Assembly (NCBI GenBank): GCA_947483545.1
Contig: CANKNP010000013.1
Location: 1-30,158 of the forward strand
Length of the DNA: 30,158 nucleotides
From: Deltaproteobacteria bacterium
GTDB lineage: Bacteria > Myxococcota > UBA796 > SXON01
Reading direction: 5' to 3'
The first letter of the stretch is position 1; every line of letters starts with the position of its first letter. Shown here piece by piece: positions 6,860-16,836 of the stretch. The notes under the pieces are model-generated. The model saw only the letters and a program-made list of their open reading frames with translations, was not told where the DNA came from and searched no databases. Made by a program: the position numbers and the translations under genes.

Positions 6860-7708
6860 ATGCGCTCCGGTTTGGCAATCCGGGCGCCGGATCACCTCGG
6901 GGACGCCACGATGGCGATCCCGGCGATTCGCGGATTGGCCGCGCTCGGCGGAGTGGTTCATGGTCCCCGGTTTCTACCTGCCTTGTTTGAGGCTGTGGGC
7001 CTGGTTGGGGTCGAGATTCGCGGGGTGGACGAGGTCCCGGGGGAGGGGACCGGCGTATTGCTCAAGCCGAGCTTCGGTGCGGCCTGGCGATGGCGACACC
7101 TGGCCCGCCGCATCGGGATCTCCGAGCAGGGCAGGGGTTTTCTGTTGACGGATGCGTTGCCCATCCTGGCGAACGAGCACCGGCGGGACGGGTACGACCG
7201 CGTGGCGAGGGCCGCTGGGGCGGAGGTGGCGCGAGGCGCGGTTCCTTCGTCGCGTCGGTCGGGGTTCGTGGCGCTGAATCCCTGGTCGCCGAGTTCGACG
7301 GTGCGCTGGCCGGGCTTCCGCGCGCTGGCAGACCAGCTCGTCGCGAACGGCCTGGAGGTGCGGTTTTTCGCGGGTCCGGGGGAGGAGGCCGCGGTGAGCG
7401 CGCTCGCGGGGCCGCATGCGGTAGAGGCGGGGCTTCCGCTCCTGGCGTTCGCCCGGGCTCTTGCTGGCGCCGCGCTTTTCGTGAGCAACGACAGCGGCGC
7501 CGCCCACTTCGCCGATGCGGTCGGCGTGCCGGTCCTCGTGATCCACGGCTCGACGGATCCGGCCCTGACAGGGGTCGGCGGGGCGGTGACGGGCGGGCCG
7601 ATCTGGTGCGGTCCTTGCTACCGGAAGACCTGCATCCTGGGGCTCACCTGCCTGACCCGAATCTCGCCGGAGGTTGTGGTCGGGGCGGTGCTCGCGCGGT
7701 TGGGGTGA
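6860..7708 (+). CDS. Glycosyltransferase family 9, ADP-heptose:LPS heptosyltransferase II-like
   Basis: A 282-residue GT9 protein. The N-terminus LAIRAPDHLGDATMAIPAIR matches the heptosyltransferase motif with the catalytic-region Asp. The C-terminal half has ALNPWSPSSTVRWP, ALFVSNDSGAAHFADAVGVP for the ADP-heptose site, and then a Cys cluster (WCGPCYRKTCILGLTCLTRIS) like that at the end of WaaF proteins. The known enzyme adds heptose to the LPS inner core at the inner membrane. It is somewhat shorter than WaaF (about 350 residues), mostly through a reduced N-terminal domain. The ATG at 6860 starts directly before the motif; an in-frame GTG at 6845 overlaps the upstream stop (GTGA) and is an equally good start. 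Confidence 0.85.
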   Translation: MRSGLAIRAPDHLGDATMAIPAIRGLAALGGVVHGPRFLPALFEAVGLVGVEIRGVDEVPGEGTGVLLKPSFGAAWRWRHLARRIGISEQGRGFLLTDALPILANEHRRDGYDRVARAAGAEVARGAVPSSRRSGFVALNPWSPSSTVRWPGFRALADQLVANGLEVRFFAGPGEEAAVSALAGPHAVEAGLPLLAFARALAGAALFVSNDSGAAHFADAVGVPVLVIHGSTDPALTGVGGAVTGGPIWCGPCYRKTCILGLTCLTRISPEVVVGAVLARLG

Positions 7709-7757
7709 ACTGCCAGCGAGCCCCCGCTCAGCCGCCGTTTCTTGATACCGGGCCCCG

Positions 7758-8528
7758 GTGATCCCCTACCTGCAGATCCCCGTCTATGAGATCGGTCCGA
7801 TTCCGCTCGATCCCTGGGGAACGCTGGTCTGCATCGGGCTTGTGGTCGGCCTGGAGATGGCGCGGGCGCGCGGGATCAAGACCGGGCTGCAGGTGCACGA
7901 TGTCGTCGATGGCATCGTCGCGATCGTGGGATCGGGGTTCGTCGTCGGTCACCTGGTCCACGTTCTCGCGTACAACCCGCAGCAGCTGGAGACGGACGGG
8001 GTCATGGCGCTCCTGCGCCTGTGGGCCGGGTTCTCCAGCATGGGTGGGTTCCTGGGCGCGGTCATCGGCTCGGTGGTGTTCTACAAGCTCATCCGCAAGC
8101 GCGACTATTTTGCCCATGCGGACGCCGTGATGTACGGGTTCCCGTTCGGCTGGGTGTTCGGCCGACTGGGCTGTTTTCTCGCCCATGATCACATCGGCAT
8201 CAAGACCGACTTCTTCCTGGGTGTGAAGTTTCCCGGCGGCACGCGCTTTGACCTCGGCTTGCTCGAAGCGCTCTGGACCATGGTCATCGCCGCGGCGTTT
8301 TACGCCGCTGGGCGCTCCGACCGCCGGCCCGGCTTTTTCCTGGCCCTCTGGTGCGTGATGTACGCGCCCGCCCGGTTCGGGCTGGACTTCTTGCGGAACA
8401 CCGATCTGAAGACTGCGGACGTGCGTTGGTTCGGCCTCACGCCTGCTCAATACGGTGCGATCCTGATGTTGCTGGTTGGCGGCGGCTTGCTGGGCTGGCT
8501 GAACCGGAGGCAAGATGCCGTCCTTTGA
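7758..8528 (+). CDS. lgt: Prolipoprotein diacylglyceryl transferase (Lgt) family protein, divergent
   Basis: A 256-residue polytopic inner-membrane protein with about seven hydrophobic segments and Lgt landmarks: IPLDPWGTLVCIGLVVG, FGRLGCFLAHDHIG (134-147) for the signature GRxGNFxNxE, and ARFGLDFLR (205-213). Lgt transfers diacylglycerol from phosphatidylglycerol to the lipobox Cys. R136 corresponds to the essential signature Arg, but N becomes C139, the signature Glu becomes D144, and the His before the GG pair (H103 in E. coli) is M95 in GFSSMGG. It may be the working Lgt of this lineage or a paralogue of altered function. The GTG at 7758 has TACCGG at -12 to -7 and no Shine-Dalgarno site. 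Confidence 0.82.
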   Translation: MIPYLQIPVYEIGPIPLDPWGTLVCIGLVVGLEMARARGIKTGLQVHDVVDGIVAIVGSGFVVGHLVHVLAYNPQQLETDGVMALLRLWAGFSSMGGFLGAVIGSVVFYKLIRKRDYFAHADAVMYGFPFGWVFGRLGCFLAHDHIGIKTDFFLGVKFPGGTRFDLGLLEALWTMVIAAAFYAAGRSDRRPGFFLALWCVMYAPARFGLDFLRNTDLKTADVRWFGLTPAQYGAILMLLVGGGLLGWLNRRQDAVL

Positions 8529-8595
8529 GGCACGGAGGCACGGAGAGGATGGCTCCCCGGTGAGCCTGAGCAGCCCCCATCTGCCCCAGACCGCC

Positions 8596-8657
8596 GGGGA
8601 GCCCTCATCCGCCGCCGAGTACGGCGGCACCTTCTCCCGGAGGGAGAAGGGGAAGAT
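8596..8657. repeat. Dispersed two-hairpin intergenic repeat, best copy
   Basis: GGGGAGCCCTCATCC leads into hairpin 1 (GCCGCC 8611-8616 with GGCGGC 8623-8628) and hairpin 2 (CCTTCTCCC 8630-8638 with GGGAGAAGG 8642-8650, three-base loop). It lies just downstream of the Lgt gene and could act as a transcript end or RNA stabiliser. The remaining gap to 8823 shows no gene. Confidence 0.8.
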
Positions 8658-8823
8658 GCGGGGGACGGTGGCTCATGGTCCTCGCGAGCGACTTTCGGGC
8701 GGGGAGACTCGTGTTCACCCGGCGGCGTTCCTCGCGGGGGGCGTGGGGGGCTTGCCCACAGCAGGGCGGATTTGGAAGCGAACCCACGCTGAAAACCCCC
8801 AGCGAGTCCACTAGTTGGACGGC

Positions 8824-11649
8824 ATGGTCTGCCTCGCCTTCCCCGTCCTGATGATGGGGGGGCTCGTCGTGGGCATGGCGCTCATGGCGTTGTTTCAGAA
8901 GCTGAGCCAGGTGGAAGAGCGGGTTGTGTCGATGTCGGACGCCCTGCGGATAGAGCGGGACGCGCGGGTCGCGCTGGCGGACGACCTCGCCCGGGCGAGG
9001 GCTGAGATCGCGAACGTGGCGCTTCGCGGGGAGGCTTTGCGGCCGGCGTCGATGGGGGCGCGGATGCCCTCCGGAGCGGCGGAGGAGGATGTGGAGGCGG
9101 CGGTGCGCGCTGCGGTGGAGCCGAGGGAGGAGCAGGCCGTCGCCGGGGTCCGCGCCGTCGCCCGCGGGGTGGCGAAGCCCGCCGTCCCGGGGACCCCGCC
9201 GGTAGTCAAGGTCGTCAAGGCCGGCGTGGACGACCTCGAGGAGCACGACATCCGCAACGCGCTCGGGGACACGGTCCGGCCGCCCGGGGCCCCCGCGAAG
9301 CCCAAGAGCGCTGGTCCTGAGCCGACGCCGGCACCGAACGTGCCTCCGGTTGATCCTGCCTCCCCGAAGCCTCCCCCACCGAAGGCCCCTTTCCCCGCGG
9401 ACCGCGAGCCCCCCGCCCCCCTCAAGCTTCCCGGGATCGAGACCCTCGCCGTCTGGTTGGCCGCCACGCTCGCCGGACTCGTTCTGGTCGTCGCCGTGCT
9501 GTTCGGCCTGCGCGAGGCGATCGCCGCGGGGCTCTTCGGCCCGTCGCTTCGGTTCGCCGCCGCGATCTTCGTCGCTCTCGGCACCTGGGCCTTCTCCGGG
9601 TTCTTGCGCTGGCGCAAGTTCGACATCCCCGCGAACGCTCTGGCCGGCGGCGCCACGGCGATCGCCTATGCCGCGATCTATGCAGGCCACGCGCGCTACG
9701 GGCTCGTCCCGCAGTCGGTGGCCAGCGCCTCGATGGTGGTCATCACCGCGGTCGCGATGTTCTCCGCGACACGGCACGACGCGGGACTGTGGGCGTTGAT
9801 CGCAGCGTTGGGTGGGTTCGCCACCCCGTTGCTCTTGTCCACGGGCGAGAACAAGGCCGTCGCGTTCTTTACCTACTTGTTCCTATTGAACTTCGGGATC
9901 CTCGTCGCCTCTCGCCGTCGGGGCTGGTTCTGGCTGGTCGCCATCGCGGGCACGATCACGGCAGCTCTTCACCTGGGATGGGGCTTTCAGTATCGTGCGC
10001 CGGATCAGGTGCTCACGGCGTTCGTGGCCTCGTTTGTGTTGGGCACCGCGTTCCTGGTCACGGCGAGGGAGGGGGCCTCGGGCCTGGTTCGCGGCGCGGC
10101 CTTCTACGGCGCGATCGTGCTGCTCCTGGCCGGCATGCCGTTCCTCGTCCCCGCCGACCCGTTCCTCTACGATGCGCGCAGCGGCCTCCCCCTCGCGTGG
10201 TCGCTCGGATCGTCTGCGGAGCAGGGCGCCGGTTGGCTGCTCGCGGTCACGGTGCTGCTCAGCGTGTTCTCCGGCTCGGCGAGGGAGGTTGCAGCGTCCG
10301 GCTTGCGCCTCGTCGTCACGCTCGTGCTCGGGGCTGGCGCGCTCACGTTCGGGCTCGGCTGGGGCTTCGCCGCTGAGCCCCGCTGGGACGCGGTCGTCGT
10401 CGCGGTTGGCGCGCTGCTCCTCCTCTCCTCGGCGGCCGGGCGCTTGCGCGGTCCTGAGCTGCTCGCGGGGCCGATCCTGGCGGCGTCCACGTTGCTCGGG
10501 ATCCTGTACGGGGTCGGCGACGTCGCCCCGGGCTGGGGCCTCGGCCTGTCCCTCTGCTTGACAGTGGCGGCGCTCGCCCTTGCCCTGCTCGTGGACGCTG
10601 CGGCCCCGCTCGCTGCCGCGTTTGCGATCCTGCCGCTCGTCGTCAACCTGAGCGCGCGGCTGACCCCGTTCTTGCCGGAGGGTGGGTACGCGCTGATGGC
10701 CGCCGTCGTCGCCTTCCAGGCGTTCGCGGTGGTCATGCCCTTCCGGCTCGGGCCCTCGCAGATCGGAGCGGCGACCACCGTGCTGCTGGTGGGGCCCTTG
10801 TCGTTCTGGGGCTTCCACCGGCTGTGGGAGCAAGGGATCGGCGCAGGGGAGGGGATCCTGGCGTTGGTCCTCGGCGTGTACGTCGCACTCGCAGCTCGCA
10901 TGGCCCGCGCCCGGGGTGTCTCCGCCGAATCCGGCCAGTTCGCGGCGCTCTTGATCGGCGTTCTAGGGTTCGCCGCGCTCGCCATCCCGCTGCAGTTGGA
11001 CCGGGGGTGGCTCACGGTCGGTTGGGCTGTCGAGGTCGCGGCGTTGGCTGGCCTGTCGCGGCGCTACCACCACGTGGGCATCAAGCTGTTCATGGGGCTG
11101 CTCGCCGTTGTGGTGAGCGCGCGCCTGTTGCTGAACCCCTGGGCGCTCAACTACGGCAATGGGGAAGGCTGGATCCTGCTCAACTGGACGCTTTACACCT
11201 GGGGAGTTCCGGGGACCGCGCTGCTCGTGGCCTCCGCCCTGCTGAAATCGCCGGAGGCCGGCAAGCGGGCGCTCTGGATCGCGGCGACGTTCATCTTCTT
11301 CGCCCTGGTGAACCTGGAGGTTGCCCACGCCTTCGCCCGGGACGGGGAGCTCTCGTTCCGCAGTGAGCACCTGCTCGAGAGCATGACGCGCTCGATCAGT
11401 TGGGGGGTCTTCGGCATCGTGGTGATGGGCATCGGCCTGGTTTGGCAGTCCAAGGTCGCGCGCCTGTTCGGCTTCGGCTTCGCTTTGCTGGCCGCGGCCA
11501 AGGTTGGAATCGTCGATGTCGTCGCGTTGCCTGGCTGGATCCGCATCGGAAGCCTCGCCGGCCTCGCGGGCGTCTTGCTCGTCGCCTCGCTCGTCTTTGT
11601 GTACGTTCTGCGCAAGGCAGAGTCGAATCCCTCTACGGAGTCACCATGA
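8824..11649 (+). CDS. DUF2339 family polytopic membrane protein
   Basis: A 941-residue protein. One N-terminal membrane segment (about 3-25) is followed by a charged coiled-coil-like stretch (about 28-75), a Pro/Ala-rich linker (about 110-205), and then more than 20 hydrophobic helices to the end. This layout is that of DUF2339 proteins, whose function is unknown; proposed roles are in the cell envelope. The pairing with the next gene (DUF3999) is a known conserved neighbourhood and supports both calls. I chose the ATG at 8824 over an in-frame TTG at 8815. TAGTTG sits at -12 to -7 before the ATG, in the window's recurrent leaderless position, and would overlap the TTG. The stop overlaps the next start (ATGA). 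Confidence 0.85.
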   Translation: MVCLAFPVLMMGGLVVGMALMALFQKLSQVEERVVSMSDALRIERDARVALADDLARARAEIANVALRGEALRPASMGARMPSGAAEEDVEAAVRAAVEPREEQAVAGVRAVARGVAKPAVPGTPPVVKVVKAGVDDLEEHDIRNALGDTVRPPGAPAKPKSAGPEPTPAPNVPPVDPASPKPPPPKAPFPADREPPAPLKLPGIETLAVWLAATLAGLVLVVAVLFGLREAIAAGLFGPSLRFAAAIFVALGTWAFSGFLRWRKFDIPANALAGGATAIAYAAIYAGHARYGLVPQSVASASMVVITAVAMFSATRHDAGLWALIAALGGFATPLLLSTGENKAVAFFTYLFLLNFGILVASRRRGWFWLVAIAGTITAALHLGWGFQYRAPDQVLTAFVASFVLGTAFLVTAREGASGLVRGAAFYGAIVLLLAGMPFLVPADPFLYDARSGLPLAWSLGSSAEQGAGWLLAVTVLLSVFSGSAREVAASGLRLVVTLVLGAGALTFGLGWGFAAEPRWDAVVVAVGALLLLSSAAGRLRGPELLAGPILAASTLLGILYGVGDVAPGWGLGLSLCLTVAALALALLVDAAAPLAAAFAILPLVVNLSARLTPFLPEGGYALMAAVVAFQAFAVVMPFRLGPSQIGAATTVLLVGPLSFWGFHRLWEQGIGAGEGILALVLGVYVALAARMARARGVSAESGQFAALLIGVLGFAALAIPLQLDRGWLTVGWAVEVAALAGLSRRYHHVGIKLFMGLLAVVVSARLLLNPWALNYGNGEGWILLNWTLYTWGVPGTALLVASALLKSPEAGKRALWIAATFIFFALVNLEVAHAFARDGELSFRSEHLLESMTRSISWGVFGIVVMGIGLVWQSKVARLFGFGFALLAAAKVGIVDVVALPGWIRIGSLAGLAGVLLVASLVFVYVLRKAESNPSTESP

Positions 11650-13568
11650 CCCTGCGTCCTGCCTTGGTGATCGTGCTCTTGTGCCTCTCTCCTGCATGGG
11701 CAGCGGATCCGGAGGCCTACCCGATGATGGCGACGCTGGACCTGCCCAAGGGGCCCGTCGCCCTCGCTCTGCCGCCCTCCGTGGTCGCGGGAGACGCCAG
11801 CAAGCTCAGCGAGACCCTGCACCTGCAGGACGCCGCGGGCGTCGCCGTGCCCTTCACCGTGCTGACGACCCGGGCGTCCGGTTCGCCCGAGGACGTCCCC
11901 GTGTCCTGGGAGCCCGTGCTGGTGACGTCCGGCCGCGCGTGGTTGATCGCCGAGAACGACGTGCCCCTCGACGGGCTCTCGCTCACGATGCAGAGCATGG
12001 ACATCGGGCCGTGGACAGCCACGGTGTACCTGCAAGGCGCCACCGGGAGCTGGGAACAAGTCGGCGAGGAGCAGTTCCTCTACAGTTTTCACCGCGCGAA
12101 CGGCGAGGTCTCGCTCCGGCAGGAGATCGACCTGCCTCACCGGCGAGGCCCCTTCAAGCTGGTGCTGGAAGGCGAGCGGGAGCCGCGGATCCTGGACATC
12201 GACGCGCTCGCCTTCCCCGCGGAGCACGTCCGCCCCGTCAACGAAGAAGTCACGGTAGAAGGCCCCGTGTTCACGGAGATGGGCTTGGCGCGCTACACCA
12301 TCGAGCTGCCCGGGCCGCGGGCGGTCTCAGGGCTGCGGCTCCACATCGACGAGGAGATCTTTTCGCGATCGTTCACCGTCTCGGCCGGCGAGCCCGACGA
12401 GACAGGCCGCACCTACCTGATCGAGCGTGCGAGGGTCGGGCAGGTGCGCATCGACGAGACGGGCATCACCGGCCTGGAGCTCGTCACCGATCGGCTGATC
12501 ATCGACGTCCTGGCGGGCCGGGAGGAGCCGCTCACGATCACGGGAGCCACCGTGGAATCCATCGGCGCCGTGCTGCTCGCGCCGGACAGCGGGCTCCCCC
12601 CGCAGACGCTCTACTTTGCCGGTACGGAGCCTGATGTTGCGTACGACGTCGCCATCGCGGCCGATGAACTGGCCCGCATCGCGAAGCGGGTGGAGGCGAG
12701 CGCGGTCGTGCCCGCGATCAACCCGGGGTATGTGCCGAAGCCGACACGGGATGGTCTGGACGGTCCGGCCGCGGAGATCAACCTCGCGCTGTGGAAGTGG
12801 GAGCGGCCCATCGTGTCGGAGCCGGGGTGGACCCGGGTGGTGCTCGACGCGGGGGTTTTGGTTCACGCGCGGGGCGACCTGGGGGACCTCCGGGTGGTGG
12901 ATTCCAAAGGGAGAAGCCTGCCCTTTGAGCTCCGGGCGGCGCCGCGGGAGGTCGAGATCACGCTCGGGGAGCTCAAGCGCGAGGAGGACGGCGCGACCTC
13001 GGAGTTGACCCTGTCTCTGCCCCCCGATCTGGGCGCCGTACGCCGCATCGAGCTGGGGACCGACGCCGAGGTGTTCTCTCGAGCCGTCCAGATCGTCCGG
13101 GATCGCGGCACGTTCACCGAGACGATCCGCAGCGTGGAGTGGGTCGGCAGCGGGAGCCCGCACCGGCTTGTATTCGAGCTCAACGAGGAGCTCGGCGAGG
13201 CGCTGATGGTGCGGATCCAGAACGGCGACGACCCCCCGCTGTCCGTCACCTCCGTCAAGGCGTGGACGCGCGGCAGCGAGCTTCGGGTGCGGGTGCCAGA
13301 GGGCGGTGCCCGCCTCGTCTACGGAAATCGCCGCGCCCAAGCCCCCTCGTTCGACCTCGCGCTCTTGGGCGATGCTCTGGGCCGGGTCGCCACGCACGAG
13401 GGCACGCTCGGGCCCGAGATCGCCGGCACCCGCGTGACGATGACCTGGTTCGACCAGGGGCTGGTCTTCCTCTCGTTCGCGGGGCTCGCGGTCGGCCTCG
13501 TCGCGTTGATGATCGGGGCGATCAGGGGCGCGGATCCGGTCGCGCCCGCCCCCAATGACCAAAAGTGA
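11646..13568 (+). CDS. DUF3999 family exported protein with C-terminal membrane anchor
   Basis: A 640-residue protein: a cleavable signal (MTLRPALVIVLLCLSPAWA, cut before ADPEA), a long periplasmic region of repeated beta-sandwich-like segments, and a C-terminal transmembrane helix (LVFLSFAGLAVGLVALMIGAI) with a short cytoplasmic tail. Signal, length, anchor and position after a DUF2339 gene match DUF3999. The function is unknown. The large extracytoplasmic domain and the many-helix partner suggest a two-part envelope complex. The start overlaps the DUF2339 stop by ATGA, so production is coupled. An imperfect inverted repeat (TGACCA 13556-13561, TGGTCA 13581-13586) spans the stop and might end the transcript. 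Confidence 0.85.
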   Translation: MTLRPALVIVLLCLSPAWAADPEAYPMMATLDLPKGPVALALPPSVVAGDASKLSETLHLQDAAGVAVPFTVLTTRASGSPEDVPVSWEPVLVTSGRAWLIAENDVPLDGLSLTMQSMDIGPWTATVYLQGATGSWEQVGEEQFLYSFHRANGEVSLRQEIDLPHRRGPFKLVLEGEREPRILDIDALAFPAEHVRPVNEEVTVEGPVFTEMGLARYTIELPGPRAVSGLRLHIDEEIFSRSFTVSAGEPDETGRTYLIERARVGQVRIDETGITGLELVTDRLIIDVLAGREEPLTITGATVESIGAVLLAPDSGLPPQTLYFAGTEPDVAYDVAIAADELARIAKRVEASAVVPAINPGYVPKPTRDGLDGPAAEINLALWKWERPIVSEPGWTRVVLDAGVLVHARGDLGDLRVVDSKGRSLPFELRAAPREVEITLGELKREEDGATSELTLSLPPDLGAVRRIELGTDAEVFSRAVQIVRDRGTFTETIRSVEWVGSGSPHRLVFELNEELGEALMVRIQNGDDPPLSVTSVKAWTRGSELRVRVPEGGARLVYGNRRAQAPSFDLALLGDALGRVATHEGTLGPEIAGTRVTMTWFDQGLVFLSFAGLAVGLVALMIGAIRGADPVAPAPNDQK

Positions 13569-13649
13569 GTTTGTCAGATCTGGTCAATTGTGGGGAGACT
13601 CGCGGGCCACCGGTCCGTCCTTGATACACGCCCGCACGCCTGGATTCCC

Positions 13650-14108
13650 ATGTCTCTGCTTGAACAGATCTCCGTTGACCTCAAGGCCTCGATGCTCGCG
13701 CGGGACGCTGCGCGCACGACCGGCATCCGCATGATCCGCGCCGCCTTCATCGAGCTCGAGAAGGAGGGCAAGGGGGCCGTGACGGACGAGCGGTGCATCG
13801 AATCCCTCCGCCGCCTCAAGAAGCAGCGCGAGGACTCGATCCAGTCCTACACCGCGGCGAACCGCGAGGATCTCGCCGCGACCGAGCGGGCGGAGCTGGC
13901 GATCATCGACGCTTACCTTCCCCAGTTGGCCGATGAGGCGACCACGCTCACGTGGGTCCTGGTCGCCATCGCGGGCGTGGGCGCGACCAGCGTGAAGGAG
14001 GCCGGGAAGGTGATGGGCGCTGTGATGAAGGCCCACAAGGCCGACGTGGACGGCGCCCTCTGCAAGCGGCTTATCGAGCAGGAGCTATCGCGCGCGGCAG
14101 GCTCCTAG
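13650..14108 (+). CDS. GatB/YqeY domain protein
   Basis: A 152-residue protein with the full YqeY fold pattern: MSLLEQISVDLKASMLARDAARTTGIRMIRAAF, then SLRRLKKQREDSIQSYTAANREDLAATERAELAIIDAYLPQ, then a C-terminal helical domain (AGVGATSVKEAGKVMGAVMKAHKADVDGALCKRLIEQEL). It resembles the tail domain of the GatB amidotransferase subunit and is thought to bind tRNA or RNA; its role as a free protein is uncertain. The ATG at 13650 begins at the conserved N-terminus. A GATACA element lies about 25 bases upstream and no Shine-Dalgarno site is seen. The biotin carboxylase gene follows after two bases and is probably cotranscribed. Confidence 0.9.
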   Translation: MSLLEQISVDLKASMLARDAARTTGIRMIRAAFIELEKEGKGAVTDERCIESLRRLKKQREDSIQSYTAANREDLAATERAELAIIDAYLPQLADEATTLTWVLVAIAGVGATSVKEAGKVMGAVMKAHKADVDGALCKRLIEQELSRAAGS

Positions 14109-14110
14109 CC

Positions 14111-15468
<1,358 letters not shown>

Positions 15469-15472
<4 letters not shown>

Positions 15473-16833
15473 TCCCGATGCTCGCTCGGCTCCGGGGGCT
15501 TGTGCGCCACCCCGTCGCGGTCGCTGTTCTGGTGGCGTTCCTGGCCCGTGCCTGGCTGATCTTCCGCTTCCCGAACAATTACGCCTTCGATGGTTGGCAG
15601 CGATGGGCCGGTCGGGACCACCTGCTGGTCCAGGATTGGCTGCCCGCGACCCAGGCTGTGATCTACGCCACCGCCAAGTTGGGCGGTGGGGTTCGTGTCA
15701 CACGCCTTGTCTTGGCCTTCTTGACGGCCTTGGGTGTCGGTGCCGGTACGTTCACAGCGGGCGCTATCGCCGGGCGCCCGGCCGCTTGGGTGTTCGCGTG
15801 CCTCGCTGGGTTTGGCCCGTTCTTGATGTGGAGCGGCCTGCTCTACCAAGAGGGCTTGTTCTCTGCGGTGTTCTTTGCTGCTCTGGCACTCGCTCTCCGC
15901 GGCGGCATCGGCCTCTCCGCGGTTCGACAGCGCGGCAGGCCGGCCCAGCTGCTGTTGGCCGCGGATGTGTTGTTCGGGCTGCTGTGTCTGGTGCGCTACG
16001 AGGGGTGGCCCGTGGCGCTGGTGTATGTCGTCTGGCGGCGAGAGGTGTTGGGCCTTCGGGCGCTCTGGGGCATCACCGCCTGGCTCCTGCTCAAGCTCGC
16101 GGGCGTGAAGGGCTTCTACCCTTCGCCCGTCGATTATTTTGAGGATTGGAGCGGGATCCGCCAGCGTTTCGACCTGCATGTGTGGCTCGCCGAGGTCCAA
16201 TCGCTCGGGGAGTTCCTGCTTCACTCGGGCGGCTTGATCGCCCTTGTATTGGGCATCGCCGCGACGGGGATGTGCTGGCGTGCCCGCGGCGTGCCGTTCA
16301 TCGGGCTTGTGTTGGCCGGCCAGATCGTCGCCACCTTGTGTTGGGTGGCCGGCATGGAGAACGCCACCCAGCGCATGATTGTGCTCCCGGTGGTTTTCGC
16401 GCTGCTCCCGGCGAGCCTCGGGGTGGCTGAGGTCTGGCAACGCTTCCCGCGCGCCCGCCCGGTGTTCAGCGCCGCCCTGCTCGCGTGGGTGGGCTTCGGG
16501 CTCTACGCCGCTGCGGATCAGGTGGACCGGGAGCGGGAGCGGATGCGGCCAGAGGTCGTGGCGCTCGGCCGAATGCAGGCCTGCAAAGAGTGCCGTTGGT
16601 GGATCGTGCCCCGCTCGGGGCTGGGGTCACGCCGGCGAGATGACGGCTGCGAGATCCTCCAGGGCATGACGCGCATGACGCACGGCGAGGAGTTCTGGTG
16701 CGCTCCCTGGCTCAAGGACCTCCCCGAGGTCGAACAGGCCGCGCGCCAGTCCCAGGCCGACGGCACCGTGAGATGGAGCGCGGGGGACCGGGGCGGGGGG
16801 CGGTACGTGGTTGATTTTGTTCGGGCGAAATGA
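15469..16833 (+). CDS. Polytopic membrane protein, possibly GT-C-type glycosyltransferase
   Basis: A 454-residue protein with about ten hydrophobic helices in the first 350 residues and a soluble C-terminal part containing four Cys (CKECRWW, DDGCEI, FWCAP). The layout of helix 1, an extracytoplasmic loop with acidic residues (FPNNYAFDGWQRW), clustered helices and a C-terminal exposed domain resembles the GT-C/PMT-ArnT superfamily, which moves sugars from polyprenyl-phosphate donors. No definite signature is visible, so this is only a possibility. The GTG at 15469 overlaps the accC stop (GTGA); an in-frame ATG at 15478 is the alternative. It converges on the SDR gene with only three bases between the stops. 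Confidence 0.72.
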
Positions 16834-16836
16834 GGC

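Noticed and set aside
7747..7759. ACCGGG/CCCGGT inverted repeat at the lgt start
   Set aside because: A six-base GC palindrome is expected by chance in DNA this rich in GC; nothing else suggests an operator.
8605..9777. 390-codon minus-strand frame over the DUF2339 N-terminus
   Set aside because: Arg/Gly/His-rich shadow of a high-GC gene; the sense strand has the coherent protein with membrane helices.
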